A stretch of 10,517 nt of DNA, taken from contig JAEWYA010000085.1 in NCBI GenBank assembly GCA_023395775.1, forward strand, positions 1-10,517, written 5' to 3'. The notes under the pieces were generated by a model. It made no database searches. It was not told where the DNA came from and was given only the letters and a program-made list of their open reading frames with translations. Shown here in pieces: positions 5,029-10,517 of this stretch. Positions within the stretch are counted from its first letter, which is position 1. Each line of letters begins with the position of its first letter. The position numbers were made by a program, and so were the translations under genes. The DNA is from Bacillota bacterium. GTDB taxonomy: Bacteria; Bacillota; Clostridia; Oscillospirales; Oscillospiraceae.

Positions 5029-6168
5029 ATGAAGCAGATAACTTATGGCGACGGATCTCTGTACCAGCGCAAAGATGGCCGCTGGGAATACCGCGTCCGG
5101 ATCGGTATCAAGCCTAATGGTGACCCCGACTGTAAATCATTTTATAGCCGGGACAAGACCGGCCGGGGTGCAAAGAAGCAGTTCCTGGATTGGCAGCGTG
5201 AGCGGGACAAGCAGAAGGTGGATGTGAATCAGACCGTCGCGTCATGGGCAGAGCAATGGCTTACCACATATAAGCAGGGGAGAGGAACATCCGGCGGAAA
5301 CTATAGAAACTATCAGGTATACGTGGAAAAGCACATCGTTCCCCACATTGGGGATCTGCTGATGAAGGACGTGCGGCAGGCCCACATTGAGCAAATCTAT
5401 AGGGCAGAGGCAAAACTATCCAACAGTGCCTTAAACTATATCAAGATTTGTTTACATGGGATTTTTCACTCTGGCGTAAAAAATCACCTCTGTACGGAAG
5501 ACCCTACTGAAGACACCGCCCCCGTGTGGCATGAAAAGAAAAGCCCTGAATACTTTAGCCGAGAAGAGATGGACTACCTGCTTGAATTTATCCCACGCGA
5601 CCCTGACGGGTATCTTGCGGAAGGACTACTTTATACCGGCCTGCGAATTGGTGAGGCCTGCGCGCTGACATGGGATGATTACGACGGTTCCGCGTTGAAA
5701 ATCCGCCGTAACATTGCCAGGACAAGTGAAGATGGGATGAAGTATTTTATTAAAGACTGTCCGAAAGGGAAGAAGCCCCGTGAGGTCGTGCTTGATCCTT
5801 CAGGAGCAGCTTTCTTCAATAGCCTGACCCGTAAGTCCAAGTGGGTGTTTCCTGGCGACAGAAACAACTTTATGAGCCCCGACATGTACCGCCGCCGATA
5901 TTACCGCTTTTTGGATCGCTTGAATGCGCACCTGGCAGATGAGTGGGAAAAGGAGGGCAACCACGAGGAGGGAAAGGAGCCGCCGAGTGTCCGCAAGCTT
6001 TCTCCGCATAAGTGCAGGCACACTTATGGAAGCTTTCTTTTGGAGGGTTGCCACAATCTCCGAACAGTTCAGGAGCAACTTGGACACTCCCGAGTTACCA
6101 CCACAGAGATCTATACGCACAGCGATCTTCAATCAAGAAAACTAGACGTCAGTAAATTGAAATTTTAA
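5029..6168 (+). CDS. int: Phage tyrosine recombinase / integrase
   Basis: 379 aa from the second of two nearby ATGs, with AAGGAGG 7 nt upstream; the ATG at 5023 is only 1 nt from that site, and the longer upstream frame lies mostly over the peptidase gene. Residues 5-60 form an arm-binding AP2-like N-terminus (GDGSLYQRKDGRWEYRVRIG), residues about 66-150 the SAM-like core-binding domain and about 172-379 the catalytic domain. Catalytic residues are visible: R206 (TGLRIGEA), K248/K249 in the beta hairpin (PKGKKPREV), H327-x2-R330 (SPHKCRHTYG), H353 (QLGHS) and nucleophile Y362 (EIYTHS). It recombines attP with the 3' end of tRNA-Tyr. The gene follows the peptidase by 31 nt and has no clear promoter of its own, so it is probably read with the repressor. 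Confidence 0.95.
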   Translation: MKQITYGDGSLYQRKDGRWEYRVRIGIKPNGDPDCKSFYSRDKTGRGAKKQFLDWQRERDKQKVDVNQTVASWAEQWLTTYKQGRGTSGGNYRNYQVYVEKHIVPHIGDLLMKDVRQAHIEQIYRAEAKLSNSALNYIKICLHGIFHSGVKNHLCTEDPTEDTAPVWHEKKSPEYFSREEMDYLLEFIPRDPDGYLAEGLLYTGLRIGEACALTWDDYDGSALKIRRNIARTSEDGMKYFIKDCPKGKKPREVVLDPSGAAFFNSLTRKSKWVFPGDRNNFMSPDMYRRRYYRFLDRLNAHLADEWEKEGNHEEGKEPPSVRKLSPHKCRHTYGSFLLEGCHNLRTVQEQLGHSRVTTTEIYTHSDLQSRKLDVSKLKF

Positions 6169-6190
6169 GAGTGCCGTCAGAGTGCCGTCA
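6169..6190. repeat. 11-bp tandem direct repeat between int and the att site
   Basis: GAGTGCCGTCA occurs twice without a gap (6169-6179 and 6180-6190), starting directly after the int stop codon and about 50 bp before the tRNA-derived core. Position and length fit arm-type binding sites of the integrase N-terminal domain. Confidence 0.6.
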
Positions 6191-6237
6191 ACCTGCTGAA
6201 AAAGCCTTGAAAGCACTGGTATATCTATCGTTGGGCT

Positions 6238-6294
6238 TAGACTGTAAATCTGTTGTCTACGACTTCGATGGTTCGAATCCATCTTCCCCCACCA
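6238..6294 (+). other. Attachment site: displaced 3' part of a tRNA-Tyr gene
   Basis: The sequence has the tRNA-Tyr anticodon loop CTGTAAA (GTA at 6244-6246), a variable arm, a perfect T arm (GATGG TTCGAAT CCATC, 6267-6283), acceptor strand TTCCCCC (6284-6290), discriminator A and encoded CCA (6292-6294). The matching 5' strand (GGGGGAA), D arm and first half are absent upstream, and the outer anticodon-stem pairs are already degraded (TT before AGA). This is therefore the tRNA end displaced by integration. Homology seems to begin near AGACTGTAAATCT, whose AGA/TCT arms around a 7-nt centre look like a core site with a 7-bp crossover region. An intact tRNA-Tyr is expected at the other end of the element. 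Confidence 0.88.
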
Positions 6295-6331
6295 AAATTG
6301 CCGCAAGCGTCTTCTGCTTGCGGCAATTTTT
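6294..6331 (+). terminator. Intrinsic terminator of the original tRNA-Tyr gene
   Basis: Perfect 15-bp stem AAAATTGCCGCAAGC (6294-6308) / GCTTGCGGCAATTTT (6316-6330), 7-nt loop GTCTTCT, and a T run to 6331. It begins at the last base of CCA. Here it also ends rightward transcription leaving int. Its A/T symmetry would let it work in both directions. Confidence 0.9.
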
Positions 6332-6350
6332 GAGAACTGTACGAACACAT

Positions 6351-6383
6351 TCCCGAACGATTTTTTCGCTTGGGATTTTTTTT
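6351..6383 (+). terminator. Second, tandem intrinsic terminator
   Basis: TCCCGAACGA (6351-6360) pairs with TCGCTTGGGA (6366-6375), with one G-U and one A-C mismatch and a T5 loop, followed by eight T (6376-6383). It lies 20 bp after the first terminator. The next 100 bp (6384-6487) hold no gene; TCACAAGA occurs twice there (6424 and 6455). Confidence 0.65.
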
Positions 6384-6487
6384 GCGTTCTTTAGACTTCC
6401 TCGCCGCGTTATTCTGGTATGAATCACAAGAATTTTGGGAACAAACACAAAATATCACAAGATTTATGTTTTGTCAAGGCCATTTTT

Positions 6488-6570
6488 ACAAGTTTCTTGT
6501 TTTAGTCAATTGACAAGACCAAAAAAAAACGATAGGATATAAAAAAGTACGTCCAACTTTGTCGAACAAA
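6488..6570. promoter_or_regulatory. Three short palindromes around the S24 regulator promoter
   Basis: ACAAG-TTT-CTTGT (6488-6500), GTCAATTGAC (6505-6514, overlapping the -35) and TTTGT-CGA-ACAAA (6558-6570, in the leader). All are perfect, and all combine TTGT/ACAA or GTCAA/TTGAC arms. They are candidate operators, probably for the regulator encoded just downstream. No clear LexA box of the GAAC-N4-GTTC type is present. Confidence 0.45.
6510..6538 (+). promoter_or_regulatory. Promoter of the HTH-S24 regulator gene
   Basis: TTGACA (6510-6515), 17-bp A-rich spacer, TAGGAT (6533-6538). Predicted start near 6545 gives a leader of about 45 nt. A perfect 10-bp palindrome overlaps the -35. Confidence 0.65.
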
Positions 6571-6589
6571 TTGTGGGGAGGCGCAGCAA

Positions 6590-7348
6590 ATGAGTTTTGG
6601 AGAGCGGCTGCGGGAGCGGAGAGAGCAGCTGAACATGTCCCGCCGGGAGCTGGCGGAGGCGTTGGGTGTCTCTGTTTCAGCCATAGGCAACTATGAGACG
6701 GGAATCAGCGCCCCGAAGGAAGAGGTACTCCTGCGCCTGTTTGACAGCTTACAGGTGGACCCCAACACGTTATACCGCGACCATTTTCGGGGCGGAAAAA
6801 GTGTGCAGACCCACGATGAGCGGGAGCTTTTGGACCAGTACCGGAGTCTCTCCGCCGTGGGGCGAGACACTGTCCGATCCGTGATGAACGCGCTGTGCGC
6901 CTACCGCGATGAGCTGGAGCAGGCCCACCCTCTGAGAGAAGAGCGGCGCATTCCCCTCTATTACAGCCCCGCCGCCGCCGGATTTGCCGCGCCGGTGTTC
7001 GGAGAGGACTTTGATTATATTCCGGTGGGGGGGGACGTTCCTCCGACCGCAGAGTTCGCTGTGCGCATTCAGGGCAACTCAATGGATCCCTGGATCCCCG
7101 ACGGCTCGGTGGTATATGTAAACCGGGATCCGCTGCAAGCCGGGGATATCGGTATTTTCTGCGTGGACGGCGGAATGCTGTGCAAGCAGTATTATCGGGA
7201 CCCGCTGGGAACGGTATATCTCTTCTCCCTGAACCGGGCACGGTCGGACGCGGACGTGCTGCTGACCGCCGACAGTGGGCAGACGCTGGCGTCCTTCGGG
7301 CGCGTTATGATGCATGGGCTGCCTCTGCCCGGCAGGAGTAAAAAGTAA
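6590..7348 (+). CDS. HTH-S24 regulator (LexA/CI-like, self-cleaving type)
   Basis: 252 aa; GGGGAGG lies 8 nt before the ATG. Residues 4-62 are an XRE helix-turn-helix (RLRERREQLNMSRRELAEALG, SVSAIGNYETG). Residues about 120-235 are an S24 peptidase domain with catalytic S164 (QGNSMDPWIPDG) and K199 (GMLCKQYY), and an Ala130-Gly131 bond in SPAAAGFAAP placed as the autocleavage site. Family knowledge: such proteins repress SOS, stress or phage genes and inactivate themselves when stimulated by RecA filaments or other cues. It lies outside the tRNA boundary with its own promoter, so it is assigned to the chromosome (HdiR-like), though it could be a remnant of an older element in the same tRNA site. 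Confidence 0.9.
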   Translation: MSFGERLRERREQLNMSRRELAEALGVSVSAIGNYETGISAPKEEVLLRLFDSLQVDPNTLYRDHFRGGKSVQTHDERELLDQYRSLSAVGRDTVRSVMNALCAYRDELEQAHPLREERRIPLYYSPAAAGFAAPVFGEDFDYIPVGGDVPPTAEFAVRIQGNSMDPWIPDGSVVYVNRDPLQAGDIGIFCVDGGMLCKQYYRDPLGTVYLFSLNRARSDADVLLTADSGQTLASFGRVMMHGLPLPGRSKK

Positions 7349-7510
7349 GCGGCGACACGACCATTCCGATTGGCAACGCGCTTTACAGATATTCGGTCGT
7401 GAACGGAAACAAATTTCGTGCCTGCTATTCGCGCTTCTCTTTTCACAATCCCTAAAGGCTGCGGCAGCCGTATTCTCTAAATTTTTCGAGGATTTCTGAA
7501 TCCAGTTTTT

Positions 7511-7547
7511 ACAGGGCGGCTGACGCTTTCTGCGGCCGTCCTGTTTG
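7511..7547 (+). terminator. Probable terminator after the S24 regulator gene
   Basis: ACAGGGCGGC (7511-7520) pairs with GCCGTCCTGT (7535-7544), with one G-U; the loop is 14 nt and the T run is short (TTTGAGTTT). The gap 7349-7510 before it shows no gene, only a weak 7-bp inverted repeat CACGACC/GGTCGTG (7356-7362, 7395-7401). Confidence 0.5.
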
Positions 7548-7577
7548 AGTTTGCCATGTGAAAGGAATTTTACGGTC

Positions 7578-8213
7578 ATGGAATTTTTCTTATTTGCATT
7601 GGAGTTGATCGGTACGGTGGCTTTTGCTATCTCCGGCGCACTGACCGGCATCAAAAAAGAGATGGATTTGCTGGGAGTGATTATTCTGGGGCTAACAACC
7701 GCTGTGGGGGGAGGCGTACTGCGGGATCTGATCTTGGGGCTGACTCCGCCCAAAACCTTTCAGGATCCAACCTGTGCGCTGATTGCCATGACCACATCGC
7801 TGATTGTATTTCTGGTATGTGCTCTGCGCAAACACACGCGCGGTCAGCGGCTGCTTCTGGTAATGGACGCCGTCGGACTTGGTATTTTCACAGTCAACGG
7901 AATATCTGTTGCCATCAACTGCAGCCAGGACTACCGGATCATGCTTCTTCTGTTTGTGGGCGTATTAACTGGAGTGGGCGGCGGTGTTGTCCGCGATGTG
8001 CTGGCGGGTGACCGCCCCTATATTTTTATAAAACATATCTACGCCTGCGCTTCTGTTGTCGGCGCATTGGTATACCTGTTTTCCAAAAATTACATCCCCG
8101 AGATCTGGAGTATCTGTTTGAGCATCGCCGCCACGGTGGTGATTCGAGTCCTGTCCAGTTATTTTCACTGGAATCTGCCCAAAGCATCTCTTTCGGACCA
8201 TGTTTTTCACTGA
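7578..8213 (+). CDS. TRIC/YadS-type (UPF0126) membrane channel protein
   Basis: 211 aa from the ATG at 7578, with AAAGGA 11 nt upstream; the frame extends further upstream but with poor start context. The protein is a two-fold internal repeat of three membrane helices plus a final helix, seven in all. Each repeat carries the glycine signature and RD: AVGGGVLRD (42-50) and GVGGGVVRD (132-140), each followed by an LxG segment. This is the hallmark of bacterial homologues of trimeric intracellular cation channels, which pass monovalent cations such as K+. It acts in the cytoplasmic membrane; the physiological role in bacteria is largely unknown. It stands alone, between a terminator-like hairpin and convergent terminators. 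Confidence 0.92.
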   Translation: MEFFLFALELIGTVAFAISGALTGIKKEMDLLGVIILGLTTAVGGGVLRDLILGLTPPKTFQDPTCALIAMTTSLIVFLVCALRKHTRGQRLLLVMDAVGLGIFTVNGISVAINCSQDYRIMLLLFVGVLTGVGGGVVRDVLAGDRPYIFIKHIYACASVVGALVYLFSKNYIPEIWSICLSIAATVVIRVLSSYFHWNLPKASLSDHVFH

Positions 8214-8361
8214 TTGAAAGCAGACTGGGCATTTGCAGGTGAAGGAACAGCTGCATCCGCCGCGAAGCTGAAGGAAGGTTGAAGCCCCCAAAAAAGCGGG
8301 TTATAGCTTTGCTTTTGAAGAATGCTCCAAATGGCTGCCAGATTCCTCAACATAAAGTGTA

Positions 8362-8396
8362 AAGGGAGCGGGCTGCTGTTGGCAGTCCGCCCCCTT
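8362..8396. terminator. Stable hairpin in the convergent intergenic gap (possible terminator)
   Basis: AAGGG plus GCGGGCTGC (8362-8366, 8368-8376), loop TGTTG, then GCAGTCCGC plus CCCTT (8382-8390, 8392-8396), with one A-C mismatch and one G-U. Neither side has a clean T run, but the site lies between converging genes and may end the channel transcript. Elsewhere in 8214-8461 I see no gene. Confidence 0.45.
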
Positions 8397-8462
8397 ACGC
8401 TCTTAGCTTCGACATTTATATTTCCCGCGTTCCGCCGGGGCTTTCGCGGATAAATGCTGTAA

Positions 8463-8501
8463 AGCGCCGCGAAAACGGCCTATGACCGTTTCCGCGGCGC
8501 T
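8463..8501 (-). terminator. Terminator hairpin of the PHP-rpiB-DUF4015 transcript
   Basis: AGCGCCGCG (8463-8471) with CGCGGCGCT (8493-8501), and AAACGG (8473-8478) with CCGTTT (8486-8491), separated by one A-C mismatch; the loop is 7 nt. It lies 10 bp beyond the stop of the minus-strand gene and is followed on that strand by TTTACAGCATTT, a weak T-rich tail. Confidence 0.65.
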
Positions 8502-8511
8502 ACCTTAAATT

Positions 8512-9582
8512 TTACGGCGTAATCAAATAGGAGCCCTTACTTAGCACCTCCGCTGGGTGCAGTACGGACACAAATTCCGTGGTTTTACTGACGGCGGCAA
8601 GGTTCGCTTCCGCCTGATTCAAGGTTTCCTGACTTCCCTGTGTCAGGGCATACACCCGGTCCACCAGCGGAGCGATGTCCGCCAGAGACTGGCCGGAGAC
8701 ACTGCTCGCATCGCCGCCGGAGACAATCAGTTCCGTTGGCACCAGAATGGAGAGCTTCACATTATACTCCGCCAGCGCCGTCTTCATCTCCGTCAGGAAG
8801 GAGTCCAGTTCCTCTTTCAAACTGTCCGGCAGACCGGCAGCCGCCGCGCCGTAGTCAATCTTGTTCAGCTTTCCAACCGTGGGATAGCTGACGTCCGTCA
8901 GCAAAATCTCGTCAAAGCCCGCCGCCGCGCAGCCGGTGGCCAGATCAATCAAATACTGCCGCGCAGCCGGTTTCGCGGGGTCCAGCCAGCGGTCGTTGTT
9001 GCCGTCGTAAAAGACATAGCCTCCGGTATTTTTAAGCCCCATATCCTCCAAATCTCCGCTGGAGGCAATGGGATCCCGAAAACAGGCGATTTTGGCAATC
9101 GTATAAAAAGTGCCGTCTTTCAGCATGGCGTCCACCGCCGCGCTGGTGCCCTCCGTGGTTTTAACCGCCTCCGCCGGGGTGGATTCATTGTCCACATACA
9201 CGGAGCCGTCCGCGTCCTTGACGGTGTATGCCACGGCGTTGTACGTCCCGCCCGCAGAAGCTGCGGTCCAAGTGGCTTTCCAATCGGTCAACTGACCCAC
9301 GGGCAGCTGAACGGCCTGAATCGACTGCCGCTCCGGCTCCTGAATGGTCAGATTCGCGTCGCCGGAGCCATCGGCCGGAGCACTGCCGGAATCATCCGGC
9401 TTCTGCTGGGAAAATTGGGACAGATCCAGTCGGGGGTGGCCGGAATCATCGTAGACCACATACTTTTGCAGCCGAATGACCGCCAGAGCCCCTAAAATCA
9501 CCAGCAGCAGCAACACTGCCAACACGATTTTCCACTTGGAGCCTTTCCCGTGGTAACTGCTGTATCCTCTTGGCCCTGCCAT
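8512..9582 (-). CDS. Membrane-anchored putative glycoside hydrolase (DUF4015-like)
   Basis: 356 aa; GGAGGAGG stands before the ATG. Residues 1-18 are basic and cytoplasmic, 19-38 one membrane helix (KIVLAVLLLLVILGALAVIRL), and about 45-100 a Ser/Asp/Gln-rich extracellular linker. The rest resembles the TIM-barrel DUF4015 family: FYTIAKIACFRDP (159-171), GGYVFYDGNNDRWLDP (187-202), then AARQYLIDLATGCAAAGFDEILLTDVSYP (206-234). The barrel should lie outside the cell and may act on a polysaccharide. The family's usual FDYVRFP-like motif is altered here to LTDVSYP, so activity is uncertain. The gene follows rpiB by 28 nt and is probably co-transcribed with it. Confidence 0.8.
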   Translation of the reverse strand: MAGPRGYSSYHGKGSKWKIVLAVLLLLVILGALAVIRLQKYVVYDDSGHPRLDLSQFSQQKPDDSGSAPADGSGDANLTIQEPERQSIQAVQLPVGQLTDWKATWTAASAGGTYNAVAYTVKDADGSVYVDNESTPAEAVKTTEGTSAAVDAMLKDGTFYTIAKIACFRDPIASSGDLEDMGLKNTGGYVFYDGNNDRWLDPAKPAARQYLIDLATGCAAAGFDEILLTDVSYPTVGKLNKIDYGAAAAGLPDSLKEELDSFLTEMKTALAEYNVKLSILVPTELIVSGGDASSVSGQSLADIAPLVDRVYALTQGSQETLNQAEANLAAVSKTTEFVSVLHPAEVLSKGSYLITP

Positions 9583-9610
9583 AGCGTTCCTCCTCCGAAG
9601 CTTTCTCCGT

Positions 9611-10048
9611 TCAGCCCTCGATGGCGTCCATCAGGGCCACGCGGCGGGCGTGCCGCCCACCCTCGAAGTCGGTATTCAGAAAAACCCTTACCATTTCCGC
9701 AGCCAGCATGGGTCCTGTAAAACCCGCGCCCAGCGCCAGCATATTGGCGTTGTTGTGCTGGCGGCAGAGCTTGGCTTCCAGTGTATCCGCGCAGTGCGCG
9801 CAGCGGATGCCCTTGATCTTGTTGGCGGAAATGGAGATGCCGATGCCGGTCGTGCAGACGACAATGCCCTTTTCACACTCGCCGGAGGCCACGGCACGGG
9901 CCGCCGCCTCGCCGAAGACGGGATAGTCGCAGCTCTCCGTGGAAAAACAGCCGCAGTCCTTGCACTCATAGCCGTCCTGCTCCAGCTGCCGCTTGATTTT
10001 CTCCTTTAGTTCAAATCCCCCATGGTCGCTGCCCAACGCGATTTTCAT
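9611..10048 (-). CDS. rpiB: Ribose 5-phosphate isomerase B
   Basis: 145 aa from the second of two adjacent ATGs (GAGGA is 7 nt before it; 10051 is the alternative). It interconverts ribulose 5-phosphate and ribose 5-phosphate in the cytoplasmic non-oxidative pentose phosphate pathway; some relatives act on allose or galactose phosphates. Family marks are all present: MKIALGSDHGGFELK at the start (D8, H9), the catalytic cysteine C65 in VVCTTGIGISISANK, the phosphate-site segment CRQHNNANMLALG (95-107) and the conserved GGRHARRV (130-137). Length is normal for the LacAB/RpiB family. The upstream PHP gene is 150 bp away and the hydrolase-like gene follows by 28 nt. Confidence 0.95.
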   Translation of the reverse strand: MKIALGSDHGGFELKEKIKRQLEQDGYECKDCGCFSTESCDYPVFGEAAARAVASGECEKGIVVCTTGIGISISANKIKGIRCAHCADTLEAKLCRQHNNANMLALGAGFTGPMLAAEMVRVFLNTDFEGGRHARRVALMDAIEG

Positions 10049-10126
10049 CATAAAATCCTCGCCTTCATCGGTAGTAGCATATTTCTTATTGCGAAAAATA
10101 CGGACGTTCCGTTTTGCCGGGGTCAC

Positions 10127-10157
10127 GCCGGATGGCGCAAAGCACTTCTCATCCGGC
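10127..10157. repeat. Inverted repeat between the PHP gene and rpiB
   Basis: GCCGGATG (10127-10134) and CATCCGGC (10150-10157), perfect 8-bp arms with a 15-nt loop, 42 bp after the PHP stop. There is no T run on either side. It could slow or end part of the PHP transcript or protect its 3' end. Confidence 0.4.
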
Positions 10158-10198
10158 TCTCATCTTACTCTCATTTCGCGCAGTTTGCAAGGTCTCCT

Positions 10199-10517
10199 TT
10201 AAAGTGCGTGCCAAATGGGTTTTTGCTTTTCAAACGTGCAGAAACGTCCAAAGCCGCACTCGCGCAGCAGCGTCTGCCCCTCCCGGATACCCTTGCCCAC
10301 ATCCTGGGGACGGTGCGCGTCGCTGCCCAAGGTGATGATCTCGCCGCCGAGGCGGCGATACAGCTTCAGCCATCTTGCGCCGGGGAGAGGCTGAGTGCCC
10401 CGGTTGGTATTAACCTCGATGCCGCAGCCGTTTTCGATCAGCGTCTGCAAAATAGTCTCCATCTCCGCGCCATAGTCGTCCATGCTGACATGAAAGCCCC
10501 GCTTCTCGTTCATATAC
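10199..10517 (-). CDS. PHP-family phosphatase (histidinol-phosphatase HisJ-like), C-terminal part
   Basis: About 106 residues to the stop at 10199; the 5' part lies beyond the right edge, and the frame stays open to the last base. The C-terminal features of the PHP domain are clear: GIEVNTNRG (metal-site beta strand), GGEIITLGSDAHRPQDVG (Asp and His metal ligands), and the terminal FEKQKPI segment typical of HisJ-type phosphatases of about 260 aa. Family role: hydrolysis of L-histidinol phosphate in histidine synthesis, though many PHP proteins act on other phosphoesters. No other his gene is visible, so the substrate is not certain. The Met at 10513 is internal to the domain and is not taken as the start. 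Confidence 0.85.
   Translation of the reverse strand, partial: YMNEKRGFHVSMDDYGAEMETILQTLIENGCGIEVNTNRGTQPLPGARWLKLYRRLGGEIITLGSDAHRPQDVGKGIREGQTLLRECGFGRFCTFEKQKPIWHAL

Larger units (their letters stand above)
1..6294. mobile_element. Right end of a prophage / integrative element inserted at tRNA-Tyr
   Basis: The stretch holds a tyrosine integrase next to a displaced tRNA 3' end, an ImmA-like peptidase, a phage-type repressor, Cro-like and excisionase-like proteins, and an early-gene cluster with a DUF2800 nuclease, all typical of temperate phages of Clostridia. The right boundary is set by the 3' end of the tRNA-Tyr fragment at 6294; beyond it come ordinary chromosomal genes. The left end lies outside the window. 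No structural, packaging or conjugation gene is visible, so prophage is favoured over a conjugative element only because of the early-gene content. Confidence 0.85.

Noticed and set aside
5128..5138. GACTGTAAATC inside int, identical to the tRNA-Tyr anticodon segment 6240-6250
   Set aside because: It is in frame as ordinary codons (Asp-Cys-Lys) and the match stops at 11 bp without tRNA flanks. It is most likely chance rather than a second att core.
6142..6458. Minus-strand frames with SNHRSRRQQIYSL-like and GGRWIRTIEVV-like peptides
   Set aside because: These are well-known false proteins produced by translating the antisense of a tRNA gene; here they cover the tRNA-Tyr fragment.
6419..6505. 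28-codon plus-strand frame in the tRNA-S24 gap
   Set aside because: No ribosome site, AT-rich composition, and it ends inside the regulator's operator region.
8557..9495. Plus-strand open frame of 312 codons
   Set aside because: Antisense shadow of the DUF4015-like gene, which has a membrane anchor, a family match and a strong ribosome site on the minus strand.
1..10517. CRISPR array, toxin-antitoxin pair, restriction system, rRNA or insertion sequence
   Set aside because: No regularly spaced repeats, transposase, or recognisable pair of defence genes was seen on either strand.

Overview
The window is the right-hand end of an integrated prophage (or phage-derived integrative element) and the bacterial chromosome beyond it. 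Fairly GC-rich genes with strong AGGAGG-type ribosome binding sites, an AbrB-type regulator, and the style of the phage genes (DUF2800, ImmA/IrrE-like peptidase, Xis-like and Cro-like proteins) point to a Bacillota host. My inference is a gut Clostridia of the Oscillospiraceae type. No species can be named from this sequence alone.

Region 1, about 1-6294, is the element. Its early arm is on the minus strand, read right to left: Cro-like regulator (4049-3834), excisionase-like HTH protein (3837-3619), AbrB/zinc-ribbon regulator (3167-2904), secreted 3D-domain protein (2821-2279), zinc-ribbon protein (2282-2079), HTH protein (2082-1711), Pro/Ala-linker protein (1718-1092) and a DUF2800 Cas4/RecB-like nuclease that runs off the left edge. 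From the 3D gene on, every stop overlaps the next start. The lysogeny arm is on the plus strand: XRE repressor (4241-4624), ImmA/IrrE-like metallopeptidase (4614-4997) and tyrosine integrase (5029-6168). Between the arms lies a switch: five copies of a 16-bp operator (TTACNG-N4-CNGTAA), about a whole number of helical turns apart. Two near-consensus promoters face each other there, each with an operator filling its spacer. A self-contained plus-strand cassette (promoter, 59-codon gene, terminator; 3327-3620) interrupts the early arm and looks like a phage moron.

The element ends about 70 bp after the integrase stop, at the 3' part of a tRNA-Tyr gene (anticodon GTA through CCA, about 6238-6294) that lacks its 5' half. 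This is the displaced tRNA end left by integration; an intact tRNA-Tyr is predicted at the far, unseen end. An 11-bp tandem repeat between int and the att site may bind the integrase arm domain.

Region 2, 6295-10517, is chromosome. Two tandem intrinsic terminators follow the tRNA end. Then come an HTH-S24 (LexA/CI-like) regulator with its own promoter and palindromes (6590-7348) and a TRIC/YadS-type membrane channel (7578-8213). Converging on these from the minus strand are a PHP-family phosphatase (partial, 10517-10199), rpiB (10048-9611) and a membrane-anchored DUF4015-like putative glycoside hydrolase (9582-8512), closed by hairpin terminators.

How the parts work together: repressor plus protease plus integrase on one transcript, opposite a Cro-like/Xis-like transcript, resembles the ImmR-ImmA-Int/Xis module of ICEBs1. 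The repressor has no self-cleaving peptidase domain, so induction probably depends on the ImmA-like peptidase. No CRISPR array, rRNA, complete tRNA or insertion sequence was seen.
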